Part shown: piece by piece, positions 37,513-48,486 of the stretch | How the letters are laid out: every line of letters begins with the position of its first letter | How positions within the stretch are numbered: position 1 is the first letter of the stretch | Assembly (NCBI GenBank): GCA_036768485.1 | Contig: JAVLUZ010000154.1 | Span: forward strand, 23,036,685 to 23,100,684 | Direction of reading: 5' to 3' | DNA length: 64,000 nucleotides | Origin: Mermis nigrescens | Lineage: Eukaryota; Nematoda; Enoplea; Mermithida; Mermithidae | The notes under the pieces: model-generated | Seen by the model: the letters and a program-made list of their open reading frames with translations, nothing else | What the model was told of the DNA's origin: nothing | The model's database searches: none | Translations under genes and position numbers: made by a program

Positions 37513-38454
37513 CATTTCCATAATATGCGGGAAAGTCGATATATTGGTATTTTAAAAAATTCTATTTCATGCACAATTTTAATGCACATAAATGAATAAC
37601 ATAAGGTTCACGCGTCGAGATATGAATGAGATTGGGCTCAAGCTGGTGACACACGAATATTACGAGTTGCATCATTCCAAATTAAGTGCAAAATGGATAC
37701 ACAGGCAGTGCCTACTGATTCATGAGCTACAAAAGTTCAAATTATTTACGCGTGCACGGCATTACACGCTTCTCTAAGTTAAGTGAGTTGAGTGCCTTGC
37801 ATAATCTACAAGGCCCGGCCGTTTGAGACCGGGACCGGGCTCGGGCTCGCTAGGCCCAGCTGGAACCAAGACCGGGACCTGGCGCCCAGTCGTTCCTTGT
37901 AGCCAGTGATCGGACCGAGGGTACTTTTTGGACCCTCGGCCTCGGCCTAGGCCGAGGCGCCTTAAAATCCTTGCCTCGGCCGAGGCCGAGGCCGAGGCCG
38001 AGGCCGAGGGTAATGCCGAGGGTCAAGCTTATATACCTATACCCATAAATAGTGCTCTTAGAATATTTTGTATGCACATGAGCTAGAGAAAAATCGTAAT
38101 ATTGAACACTTTATCGAATGTCATTTTCAATAATAGTAGATTAAATGTGTGAAGGATTTATTGAATAAAGTCAGCAGAATGAAAGCTTACTTAATTTAAC
38201 AAGTTGCCGTTGAAGACTTGGAAAAGTTAATAAAAAATATGGCTGAACAAGCACTTAAAAACTTTTATTACTATACATAAATAAGAAAACAGTGTCAAAG
38301 AAATAAACGAACAAACGAAATAAGCTAAGTAAAGACAGAACTGTAGCCATTGTTGTGCTCGCTTTTGCAGTAATGCATGTTTGAACACGCTTTTTCAGTC
38401 ATCCAATTCTGGTGTGGTAGGTAATATGACAGAAACTGCGCTGTACTCTCCGAT

Positions 38455-40178
38455 CATAGTTTCCCAAGGTCCAGAGTTGAGGGAAGGGTGAAATCCCAAG
38501 ATGGGGGACCAGTAAATTAAGTAATGTCTTTGTATGAGCGAACAAATTTTTGTAGATATTTTATATGAATATATTTTTGAACATACACATTTTTACATAC
38601 TGCCAGTGTGTGACCTGCAACCGGCATGCAGTCCTAAACAGTGTTTTTTTTTGTGCAAGATACCTTTTTACATGTACAAAAATGGTATCCAAAAGTCTTT
38701 GAACATTTTGTACATGCAAATTTTTGTGTATTATTATAGTATGGTACAGTAGCGATTTATTGTGGTAAAACAGGGGTTTTCGACCTTCGGTAGCGTATCT
38801 TAGCTAATTCCTGGGTCTCTGAATATCTGACATTTTTTCCATTCTAAATGCAAATTCTACTATTTTAAAGATATATAGGACAGACAATTACTGATGCCCC
38901 GAAAATTTTCGGGAATTTTACACCTTTTTACAGTTTTTGTCTCTCCAAAAATCTTTGTGCATGTACAAAGACGGTCCTGAAAAGTCTCTGTACATTATGA
39001 AAAATCTTTGCCGAATACAAAAAACCGTGGTCTTAAATGTGATAATTCGGCCTGGATATAGTTCATAAGATTATTTGGCGCGAAGCGCCGAAATTTTTAT
39101 GAGCTTTTGATGAAATTTAGACATAAAACTTGACTGAGAAAGCTAAAACAACTTGTACTACAAAATCAGAAATATTACAGATATTGTAATATGCAAATTA
39201 AATCTTGTAATTAGCACTAATGTGCTTAGAAATTCAATGCAACATCAGTATAAATTAGTCAATTTTATCTTTGAAAGGCTAAATGTGCTGAGTTATTAAA
39301 TAGTATATACTTGTTTTGCATAAAATTTTTAAAAACAGTATAAATGGATACAAAAGATATCTAAATCTGCATAAAGATGCCTAGATTACACAAAAATTGA
39401 TTTTTGAGTGTTTAATGCCTCTGCTTTAATATAAATACAGTATATCAGCGATATTTTGCGCGAAGCGCCTGAAAATTTTTGAAATTTCCTAAAAAAATAC
39501 TGAAAAACGATATAATTAATATCACTTTGTCCAAGAAAGTATTTTAACATTGTATAAAAATGGCTCCAAAGAATGCACGAGCCGAAATTGATTTTTGGCA
39601 AAACCTGAATTTATTGGCCATTTTTAGGTGCGTTTTTGCGATTTTCGGCCGAAAATTCGTAATCATTTACGCCTTCTCCCATAAAAATGGCCGAAAACCA
39701 TACGTGTAATAGGAAGGGCTTTGGGGATTTCCCCACCCACCCAGGGTTGGACGTCCTTCCCTAACCCTTCCCTCCAACGTCAGAAAATTTTGACCCACCC
39801 TCCCCATTTTTGGCGAAAATTTGCGCTTTGTTGGCTATTTTAGGTGCTTTTGCCATTTTTGACATAGAATTAGAGTCGCTAATCCCCCACCCGAAATTTC
39901 TAGCCGTTACATGTATGCCGAGGAGCCCCTCCCGAAAATTCTGAGCTGTTACATGCATGTTTTAAAGTGACACTTTGTCTATTTACTCTTGCTTACATTC
40001 AAAAATACTGTATCACTTCGGGAAATTCTAATAAATAGCTGCACTTTTGCCATAGTAAAAATTAGGCTCAAAAATATTCAAAAGGTTTTCACCAAAAATC
40101 GTCTGACAGTGACTTGAGTCTTGTACCCTGAGAGGGGGTAATAAACCTCCCTCACCCCCTCCCCTTTGGGAATGTGTG
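38455..40178. mobile_element. Family-R element nested in C
   Basis: It starts CATAGTTTCCCAAGGTCC and ends CCCTTTGGGAATGTGTG. Flanks are TCTCCGAT and TTTCCGAT (38447-38454; 40179-40186), 7/8. The other C copy preserves the empty site. It contains a K element and GC hairpins near 39075 and 39460. Confidence 0.75.
38639..39029. mobile_element. Family-K MITE, innermost layer of the nest
   Basis: 391 bp, starting CAGTGTTTTTTTTTGTGC and ending GAATACAAAAAACCGTG. Flanks are GTCCTAAA and GTCTTAAA (38631-38638; 39030-39037), 7/8. Confidence 0.85.
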
Positions 40179-40688
40179 TTTCCGATCCATGTAGCAAGCA
40201 TGAGAATTAAAACTTAGTCATCACATGAATAATAAATTGGCACTTTGCTGTATGTAACTTTGTGTAACTGGGTACGCGACTAAAACCACAAGAAAAGTCT
40301 ATAGGTAAAAAAATAGCCTTTGTACTGCAGATGCATTCTAAATAGTTAATATTCAACGGACATATTAAACTTCTTCAAATTTGATTTTAACCCTCGGCGC
40401 CTCGGCACTTTTCAGCTTCGCCCTCGGCGCCGAGGCCGAGGCTCCAAAAAACGCCGAGGCTTGCCGAGGCCGAGGCCGAGGCCGAGGCCTCGGTCCGATC
40501 ACTGCTTGTAGCCAACCCATTTTTGAAGCCAGCCAAACCAAACATTTCATTCCATATATTTTTAATTCATATATCCTAGAATCACACAAATTATATGACT
40601 TTATTTATTCCATTTGTTACAATCGATTTATTCGTTGTTCCAAGGTACCATAATATCGTAATTATGCACGATGCGCGGATTAAGACAC

Positions 40689-42990
40689 TTAAAACAGACT
40701 GCTTATTTCTAAATATTTTTTCTCATCATGTATCCTGACTTGCTTTCCACGTTTAGTTGTATTATCACTTCTGAACCCATGCTTCTTCACCCAGTCTATG
40801 GCGTATCTTTTTGGATCAAAGCTCTTTATCGGCGGTCCATTTATTTTGATTCGAAGTAATGCTTCTAGGTTTTTGTGCTCAAGACTACTTTGTTTGCTTG
40901 TTTTTATGTTGTTCATCATCGCAAAACCCCTTTCAGCATTGGCTGAACCAACTGGCATAGCTAGAGCAACTTGTACTAGAAACCTAATTTCTTTTTTCTA
41001 GAACAAAGTGTCGTCTCTCAAAAAGTGGGCCCAGAATTTAAAAATATTCATTGATTCTTTCAAACGGCATGCTTCATCGCTTTTTCTGCCATGTCCATGA
41101 GCATAGCTCTCCACTGCTCTAGAACTTCAACGTGATCATCAAAGCTTAAAAAAGTTGCTAACTTGATTATTTCTTCTGTGCCATAATCCAGGATTAAGCA
41201 GCGATCAACAGGTATCATTTTTGGATTAAAAGCATCAAACGTTTGTAAACTTCCCTCTGGAAAGTAACGTTCTATTTCAGTAGCAACCACACTACTGAAT
41301 TTTTCACGTAATTTGCTCAGTGGTAGAAACTTTGATGCTTCTCGCGTGCAACGGTCTTGAACATTTTCTCCTATATCAATTCCTGTATAACGAACTTTAC
41401 ACATTGTATCATCCAAGTCATTTAGCGTACATCTTTTCCAAGATAAGTCTTTAAAACATCTTGCTTGCTCTAGAAACCCACTTAAATAGTTCCCATTATT
41501 TTCATTGAGACTCCTTATAGATTGAATTAGTCCAGTACGCTCGCTTTCCTTTCCAATGAGGACGCCAAGCTTTTCTTGCAGCTGCTTGGAAAAAATTTGA
41601 ATTCTGTGAAGTCCATCAATCAGAAAAATGAGCGTAGTCAAAAATCTGGGTGTCTTAAATGTTGACAGGTATTTGCTAGCTTTTGCCTGTGAATCGCTAT
41701 CAAATTCAGTTGAAGTTATTATGTGTTCCATATTGGCAATGATAATTTTCCAGTTGTGAAGCACTTTTTTAAAGCATTGTGTTCTGAGCCTATCCAGCGA
41801 ATATCATGAATATAATTCAGTCTATAAAACGTTGTATCTAATGCCTCAGCTGTGATTTTTAGAGAAGACATTTTCTTGGATGATCTACTGTAAAAAGAAT
41901 ATAGCTTATTTATTATATCTTCGAAGTACATCAACTGCGGTAGAGCAAAAACTTTCATAGGTGCAAGATGAAGTCAATGCTCCATGCAATGTATGCCATA
42001 TAGGGGTCGACCTGTGTATGTTCGCATCTTTTCAAGAACTCCTGACTTATGTCCAATCATTACAGAAGCGCCGTCAGATGCGAATCCGGCAAGGTTTGTT
42101 TTTAATGATGCTTGTATACCATCTTGTTTGAATGCAGAAATCAAAAGATTAGACAAGGCATCCACTGTTTCTGATCCTTCAATCTTTAACATTCTGTAAA
42201 AATAGACCCTAGGCTCATTTTGCTCTAAGGCCTGCACATAAACAATCAAGTGATTTTCAGCTGTATTATCAACAGATGAGTCTAAAATTATAGAAATAGG
42301 TCCAATATTTTCTGAATTTATTTTTTATAAGCACTGAATGAAACGATTCACTTATTGATGATGCCATACATGTAGCTGAAGTCCGTTAGACCGTTCGAAA
42401 TGATGTACTCCCATATCTAGTCCCTGCTTTTTTTGCAGTGTTATCAGTGCCTCATGTGCTTCTAGTGAAATGTCACTTTTCACAGCAGCATAAACTGTTA
42501 ACATTACTCATCTGGTTATTTTATATTGTTCATGCATTATATTTTGTCCAGTTGTTCTTGAACTTATGGTGTGTTGTGCAATAGTATTAAGTTCTTTTTG
42601 TTTAATCTTTTTTATGATGGCTAAGTGAACTGGCGTGGATGCATGATGTATAACCATGTGCTTATTAGCAATGTATGAATCGCTTCTATAGCCATTTGGT
42701 TTTGCTAGTTCGGGCAAATGTGCCTTGTTGGAAATTACACTTTTGGCGTATTTTTGACATAATCTACATGCAAATCTCGATTGCAAAGGGAATTCTGAGT
42801 TTGGCATATAAACAAACCATGTCTTACGCTCCCTTGTGATCCAGTGTACACTAAATAAGTTTGATGTGTACTTCTTAATGAATTTCTCCCACTCTGGCTT
42901 GTAGCCTGACGTGTCTTTGTATTCGGGCACATCCAGTGAGAAAGATGTTGAAGCAGCTGATGAGCAAGGCAACACTGGCGCTTGAACCGA
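40689..42990 (-). pseudogene. hAT transposase (KIAA1586/ZMYM6-like type), inactivated
   Basis: In order from the N-terminus: a Cys/His zinc-finger region (CRLCQKYAKS..H..H), a first acidic block (ISIILDSSVD), GFASDGASVM with HCMEH, RWIGSEHNAL, and the C-terminal dimerisation block (MPVGSANAERGFAMMNNIK..NGP..YAIDW). These are the hallmarks of hAT transposases of the group that also gave rise to vertebrate KIAA1586- and ZMYM6-like proteins. Damage: in-frame stops near 42508, 42359 and 42329, a TGA after HCMEH at 41974 (probably CGA to TGA), a frameshift near 41763, and another frameshift plus a TAG near 41000. The reading frame otherwise remains continuous, so it decayed recently. It would have mobilised element H. 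Confidence 0.9.
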
Positions 42991-45120
42991 TTCTGCTATT
43001 GCAAGTATGCATTAACAGTAAGAGCGTTCAGTCAATGCGGATTTCCCCAGTATAATTCCTAGGTCCAACAGAGACTTGCATTTATATGCTCAATTATAGA
43101 GCGCCTTATCTTGTAGCAAGAGCGAAGTAAGCAATTTTTGAAAATTACCGAGACGATGTACTCCTTTAAATATAAGCAGATGCTTTACGCTTCTTCTAAC
43201 GTCTGTTTCCCTTCCAATGAAGGTTCAAAGAGCGCCACGCCACATCTTGCAGCAAAGTTGAGGGTAGTGAATTCATAAATAGCCTAGAAGCTAATTGAGA
43301 TGAGTAGCACGAGCAATATGAAAATAGGTTACTCGCAATTTAGTATCTCTTCAATAATTTGGTCGAAATTTTACAACTATTTTGATGCGGCAGACCGTTG
43401 GCCATAGCCCAGGCTTAATAATAATAATACTCTATTCAGATAAAACGTCGCAAGGTGAAATACAGAAGATAGCAAATATAAAAACACGAATTATCATTGA
43501 CACACAGGCAAATAGAGCATTGTTGTTTTTCAAAGAGCGAGCTTTTTTACAATATAATATCTATAAATAATGAAACAGCTGCACTTGGAGTCATATTTGT
43601 ATTTTTGCCACACGGTTCTACGCGTTCGATTAGAAGACTTCTTTTTTGCTGCTGCTAACACAAATTAATCTACACTGTCTTGCTTATTTTTTATCTCATG
43701 CATGAGGCAATTCTCTATTAAGACAACATTATTAATTTCAACTCTATTTTCACAATGTGAAATAAGCATGCATTTTTTAACTGTTATTTGGATGACTACA
43801 AAAAAACATTTAAAGTGGGGTAAAAAACTAATCAAAATATTATAGTGTAACTTGAGGGCGGTTGTGCGCTTTCTAGTTACCGGAGTATCTTAGCGTGCGC
43901 GCAAAAGAGTTTGTTGATTAAGTACTAGCAGTATGTACGGATACCTAAACCGACAGCACGCCGCCGGGGAAGATAGCCAACACACAGCAACTACGAAAGC
44001 AACAACCCCCTAACAAGTACCTTCCGGGCTTACCTAAGTACCTATGCTACAGCTAGCGCTGGTCAGGAAGTTACGGCAATCTGCCTTTATTCTTCCACTT
44101 GACCCTGAATACCTACTACCTAAAATCTCCACGGACGTAGCAGGTCCGGTACTTATGGAGATGACGGGAAGGGAATTCCGACCGCAGTTCCTAACACAGG
44201 AGTAATTAGGTAACCCCGGTATTTGCCCTTGGTCCTTGGACCTCTTTAAACCAAAAGAATAATATTCGCAAAAAGAGTTGAAAAGGTTTTGCACCAGATT
44301 ACCTATGGCGAAACTACTTACGAATTTTGGTTCCAGTAGCACTCTGTACAATAATCACAGCAACAAAGAGCTCTTATCCGGGCTGTCATTTACTATAAAG
44401 ATTATGTAATAATTTTTATACTTTTTGGTTCGAAACAGAATTGATGAATTTTGAAAGAAATGATAACAAAAAGGTCTTACCCAAAAGAATCCGGCAAAAA
44501 GCAAAGTTGTGGTCGGCCGATTCCAAATCCCTAACTGCCTGTTATATAATGCACCTCTAGACAGTTAATTTTCTTGCTTTTATCTAATCAAACCAATTTA
44601 CAGACTTAGGCGCTGATAAAGTCGAAGACGACACACCAGGAATTAAAAAGGCACTATTGCCACTCCAGCCGAACTAATAATGATTGGAGGGAGGCCTACA
44701 GTAAGATAAAGAGAAAAGAAAAAGCAAATGTTTTTATAACAGAAATGGGTGCTACTTGCACATGGATTTTTCGGGTCTCTGCACAGGCTCAACGTGAATA
44801 GCGGTCATGTCGCCTATGTTTTAAGTGTAAAGAAATGATAGGGGACTTATAGGGGTTCCACAGTAAATTCGCGTTTGCGTGTCCCTTGCAACATGTGGCG
44901 ATAAGAAGTCCAACCAATTGACACTGCGTGGCTGGATGGCCTCCGCATGTCCTACTGTCGGAAACTATCCGACTGTAAAGTAGTTGATAAATATGGCTGG
45001 ATCGCCAAAATGGAACTAAAAGACCGGATGGTCGAAATAAACACACTAAGATGCATTATGGCCGTAAATGTAACGGCATGTGTAGATACACTATCTACAA
45101 TAGGTACAAATTTCAATGAT
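42991..45120. other. Interior of element H without recognised genes
   Basis: The sequence lies upstream of the transposase remnant on its strand and may hold its promoter or early exons. Short open frames exist (for example 44034-44351, minus), but none resembles a known family. Confidence 0.4.
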
Positions 45121-45453
45121 TACTAGGCAACCTTTTTCGGAAAGTTGCCAACCAACCTAAAAATGGCTTGCCGGAACAGGCTGAAGGTCCGGCCATTGCC
45201 CAGGTATGCCCAAAAATCTTTGTGCGTGTACAGATACGGTCCGAAACAGTCTTTGCACATCGGGAATAATGTTTGCCAAATACAATAAAACCGTGCTTCC
45301 AGGTCGCCAAGAAAGTCGCCAAAAAAATTTGAGAAATTATGGTCACTGACGGCCAAAAATCATTGCAAATTGCATATCCATTCTTTATCTCGCCAAATAT
45401 TTTTGGCCAATTAGGGGCGGCCGCCCCCACCCCTTAAATCCTCCCTGGCGGGA

Positions 45454-45489
45454 AGAAGAAGAAAGAAGAAGAAAGTGTTTATTGTCAGA
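45454..45489 (-). mobile_element. Tiny LINE 3'-end stub
   Basis: On the minus strand it reads CAATAAACACTTTC and then a (TTC)n tail, like the CAATAAA-plus-simple-repeat 3' ends of the LINEs further right. It sits exactly between the E element and the transposase remnant. Confidence 0.5.
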
Positions 45490-45651
45490 AAGCGATCAAC
45501 CTATCTGCTAATGTCTACTTTAGCAAGAAAATATTTGGCAGCCCCAGCTACAAGCGTCCCATTGGAGCAATTGTTTAGTGGCACTAGAATAATATACGAT
45601 CCGCTAATAAACAGATTACAAGGCAAAAAGGCTGAAATCTATTATTTCTAA
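45490..45651 (+). pseudogene. hAT transposase fragment (right part, dimerisation domain)
   Basis: It reads STLARKYLAAPATSVPLEQL, then FSG and a short block ending RLQGKKAEIYYF and a stop. LARKYL-PATSVP-E-LFS is the conserved hAT C-terminal signature. It continues the fragment at 32664-32736 and lies before the right TIR of D2, so both belong to D2's own transposase. Confidence 0.9.
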
Positions 45652-46239
45652 AATATAATCTGCCCGATATTAAATTTGAGTATTAGACATTAGTATGCAT
45701 GTGACGTTCAGATAAATAAAAACTTGACCAGTACCCGCGCGATCTGTTTTTTTGTCATATATGTGATGTAGAATTGGGTTACCAGTACTTTACTATAAGG
45801 GAAAAATTGTTCATTTTTACGTTTTAAAGGTTAAAGTTGTATTTCCCTATTCTAATTCTGCTATAATTAAAATAAAAAGGAATCGAATCGATAATTGGAC
45901 CAATTTTAACCGATTCCGATACGATTCCGATTCTTAAAAGCCTAGGAATGCCGATTCCTATTCCGATGCCGATTCTCCAAGATTTATTATCGTCGATTCT
46001 GATTCCGATTCGATCCCACAAAAAAAGACCGATTCCAACCGATTCCGATTCCAATTAATCGGAACATCCCTAATACATATGTATGTGGACCTGCTACACG
46101 AATGCCAAATAGCCTATAAAACGTTTTTTAATGATGCAAAAAAACGTTGCATCAGCTCAAAATCGCTGTAAAGTACCTGTCCAGCTTACTCTTCAGGGGG
46201 TAATACCCCCTCACCCCTATGTGCATGCATGTGTAGGAA

Positions 46240-46345
46240 GCACCGTTTTTTCCATTTTTTGGTCCATTTGTCAACCAAAATTTGGGGAAATGGAAAAAAT
46301 TTTCGGGCTTGGTTGGCATTTGTGGAAAATTTTTGTAATGTTAGA
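46240..46345 (+). repeat. Repeat family N, part a
   Basis: It matches the complement of 51150-51290 (TTTGTCAACCAAAATTT, GGGCTTGGTTGGCATT, GTGGAAAATTTTTGTAATGT). Confidence 0.75.
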
Positions 46346-46383
46346 ATGCGTTTTAGAGAGGTAAAACCAGTAATTGTATGGGA

Positions 46384-47098
46384 ACCCCGACCGGGGGCAT
46401 GATTTTTTCGAGTCGGGGTTGAACCTTATTTCGGGAGGGTGAGATATAGCATTTAATTTATTGGTACATGGGAGAATTTTATAAATAGAAAATAAATTCG
46501 GCAAACACCAAACAAGGATGATTCATTCACGAGCATAATGAATATGTTAAACTCGACACTCACGATATTTCATAAAATGTACGCCTAGTCGCCATGTTAT
46601 TAACACGTGCATACATGTTCGCATATTTATCACCATAAAAGGCGCCAAAACGCTCTGCATTTTGTCATTCGTAAAAATACATTACGGATTTAATATAATA
46701 TTATGCGTTAGCCTCCATCTATGTGCGCGTTAGCCTCCATTTGATTCTAAGAATAACTTTGTTCTGTCGGCTGGCTTAAATTAATTTATATTTCAGACTA
46801 AATTAAAAATTTATTGACTACTTAATTACGTCAATGCTGAAACAATCTATAATTTGACAGCACTTCGATTCTTTACCAGGCGAAAAAGCGAAATGCATAT
46901 ACTGCAAAAAGGATCTTATGGTTAAAAATTGCTAAAACCATGTTTGAACTTAAAATGAAAATAAAATATTGAACATAACCAGCCTTATTAGTATGCTCTA
47001 CAAACCAAGTGAAGTATTGTTTTTATCCTTTTTAAATTGGTATGTAATCATGCAATGTTAACTATTAATCTTCAACCCCGACCCCGAAAACCGGGGTT
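46384..47098. mobile_element. Possible TIR element with AACCCCGA ends
   Basis: Inverted ends: AACCCCGACCGGGGG at the left with GTCGGGGTTGAA just inside it, and TTCAACCCCGACCCCG..CCGGGGTTT at the right. The interior is AT-rich with no product. No target duplication was found, so the call is tentative. Confidence 0.4.
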
Positions 47099-47100
47099 TA

Positions 47101-47546
47101 GGTGTAGCATGTCTCCACCTCACCTAAAATTATTTTTTTATGGATATTGCTTCTTACATGACTGTTTTGTAAAACATAACTGTACGGGTTTAACCATAAT
47201 TCGCATAAGTGGTACCAAATTTACATAACTTAAAAGCATACAGTCATGTTTTATAAAACTGTAATATATCCAGACGCCTTTCAACAACATCATCGCCAAA
47301 ATGGCAAGACAGTTTCCCATTATTTAGTTCTTTTTTCTCGAACTTATCTCGCAATAATTAGCGATATAATTTTTTTCAGTCATAAAAACAAAAAAACAAA
47401 AAATAAAAAAAAACAAAAAGAACAATCAAAAAAAACAACAACAAAAAACAAAAAAATTTTATCGAGATGGCGACACACCAAGAAAGCTGGATGTCTTCCT
47501 ATCCATAAAAAAATTAATTTAAGTGAGGTGGAGACATGCTACACCT
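47101..47546. mobile_element. MITE-like element W
   Basis: It begins GGTGTAGCATGTCTCCACCT and ends with the exact complement. The inverted repeat extends about 45 bp into the element (CACCTAAAATTATTTTTTTATGG). A further copy of the terminal block lies at 47570-47588. A smaller inverted repeat in the middle involves GTTTTGTAAAACAT. Confidence 0.65.
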
Positions 47547-47629
47547 AGGTGGATGCATTTTTGGAAAGGTGGAGACATACTACACCAATACCGTCTAGAA
47601 CTTCACTACGATTAAAAATTTTAATCCTG

Positions 47630-47960
47630 CACGGATTTGCTTAGTTTTTGCAATGCAAAAATGCGTTTTCGAGAGCTAAAATTTCAAAATTTTCTGGCGG
47701 TTCGCGCCAAAATTATACTTTTTATTGTCAGAAGCGACTTCAGAATTGGCTAAAATGCTTTACTGAAGGAAAGAAATTCAAGTTTCAACAGAGATAACGT
47801 ATACTGATTGTGATATTTCTAGTATAGCGCGAAATTTTTATACAATAAGTGCATCAAACACCGCTATCACATGTGTACATAGGATTTTCTATTTGAAAAA
47901 CACTGATTTTTTAACACAGGCCTTTTATTTTTAACGTTTTTAAACCTCCCAAAATACGTG
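47630..47960 (+). repeat. Repeat family N, part b
   Basis: It matches the complement of 50680-51000 (AATTGGCTAAAATGCTTTACTG, split here by small changes; CATCAAACACCGCTAT; AACACTGATTTTTTAACACAGG). It includes a GC hairpin variant near 47695. Confidence 0.8.
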
Positions 47961-48486
47961 GAAGAAGGGTATAAAAGTGAAAAAATTTTGGGTCTGGTCT
48001 ATGTCATTCAAATCGCTGGGGGAAAAACGGTGATAGGAAGCGTTTTTGCGTTTAATTCAGGACCCAAATTTGGCTGATTTTGCGAAAATTTTAACGCTAA
48101 TATTTAACATTAGAGTGTTTTTTACAAAATTATCCGGGCTCTGCCCTTGACCCCGCAGTGGTAGGCGCTTGAGTGCACCAACCCAGAGCCCTCAGCCGTA
48201 AAATCTCGTTGTACTTGTACAACGAGATTTTTGGGAGGACAAAAAAGTTAAACGGCTTAGAAATTTCTAACATTTTCCGGTGCAAAGCGCCACCGTTACT
48301 GTTCTTTCTTTTTGCAAAGCTCCAGCATGGCGTTTAAAAGCCTGATGTCTGAATGACAGAACGTGGGTTAGTTTAACCTCAGACTAACGGGAATTCTCGG
48401 GTTAGCCAACCACATTAAATTTAATCTTAGGTTAAAATTTAATCTCAGGTTCCCAAAATTTAAAATCCAAAGCACACTATGATTCT
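47961..48486. other. Unassigned sequence
   Basis: The segment 48360-48440 has repeated GGTTAG/TTTAACC-type words, and a similar block lies at 57420-57470. No gene is visible. Confidence 0.4.

Larger units (their letters stand above)
35651..37899. mobile_element. hAT-like element G (GGGACC hexamers)
   Basis: The left end AAGCGAACGACCGGGC and the complement of the right end, CAAGGAACGACTGGGC, are imperfect TIRs. GGGACC/CCGGGAC repeats lie inside both (35660-35718; 37815-37885). The target duplication is CAGCCAAC (35643-35650) against TAGCCAAC, the latter read across the later C insertion. E' and K' are nested in it. No transposase is seen. Confidence 0.7.
37904..40504 (-). mobile_element. hAT-like element, family C, inverted copy
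   Basis: TIRs are CAGTGATCGGACCGAGG at both ends. The exact duplication CTTGTAGC flanks it (37896-37903; 40505-40512). GGCCGA arrays are at 37915-38015 and 40395-40495. Relative to the copy at 25220-27250 it lacks the coding remnant (deleted near 38105) and carries an R element at 38455-40178. Confidence 0.95.
33534..45208 (-). mobile_element. hAT element H with a damaged transposase gene
   Basis: It starts CACACCTGGGCAATACC and ends with the complement of CATACCTGGGCAATGGCC. The exact duplication CCCAAAAA lies at 33526-33533 and 45209-45216. Inside each end are CCGGGAACAGGCTG-like repeats. The element includes a 21-bp minisatellite and a hAT transposase pseudogene on the minus strand. Nested insertions are A, G (with E and K) and C (with R and K). 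Without them, it would be about 6.5 kb. Confidence 0.9.
33173..45295. mobile_element. Family-K MITE, split by element H
   Basis: It starts CAATATTTTTTGTACAATG and ends CAAATACAATAAAACCGTG. The exact duplication CTTCCAGG lies at 33165-33172 and 45296-45303. The K sequence TGTCTTCCCAAAAA (left) continues as TCTTTGTGCG..GGTCCGAAACAG (right), as in uninterrupted copies. Confidence 0.9.
32737..45447. mobile_element. Family-E MITE, split by 12.1 kb of later insertions
   Basis: It starts CAGTGGCGGATCTGTG, and the right part (45296-45447) aligns with the complement of 25569-25760 up to TTAAATCCTCCCTG. The flanks TTGGAAAG and GCGGGAAG agree at only five of eight bases, so this is the one layer of the nest without a convincing duplication. 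A LINE tail stub lies directly at its right border and may have damaged it. Confidence 0.75.
31655..46072 (+). mobile_element. hAT element, family D2 (GATTCC hexamers), split
   Basis: The left end is TAGGGATGTGCCGATACC and the right end is the complement of TAGGGATGTTCCGATTAATT. The exact duplication ATACATAT lies at 31647-31654 and 46073-46080. CCGATT/GATTCC arrays occupy 31665-31840 and 45880-46060. Two pieces of a hAT transposase C-terminus remain (32664-32736 and 45490-45651), separated by the E insertion. Confidence 0.9.
31128..46106. mobile_element. MITE family F, split by 14.4 kb of later insertions
   Basis: It starts GGCATTGGTGTAGCTAATTC and ends CTGCTACACGAATGCC. The exact duplication AAATAGCC lies at 31120-31127 and 46107-46114. 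Without the insertion it aligns end to end with the 539-bp copy at 56525-57063. Confidence 0.9.
31016..46231. mobile_element. R-like element R2, outermost layer of a ten-level nest
   Basis: It starts CATAGGTGCACAATGTCAGG and ends CCCTATGTGCATGCATG. The exact duplication TGTAGGAA lies at 31008-31015 and 46232-46239. Near the ends it resembles family R (GGGGGTGAAATTCCAAAA at the left; GGGGGTAATACCCCCTCACC at the right). All other elements from 31128 to 46106 are inserted within it. Confidence 0.8.

Noticed and set aside
44034..44351. A 105-codon open frame in element H
   Set aside because: No motif, no second copy and no supporting context. Kept as unassigned sequence.
31016..46231. LTR retrotransposon or endogenous virus as the source of the large nested block
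   Set aside because: No long terminal direct repeats, no primer-binding site, and no gag, protease, integrase or envelope-like sequence. The coding remnants are hAT transposases.
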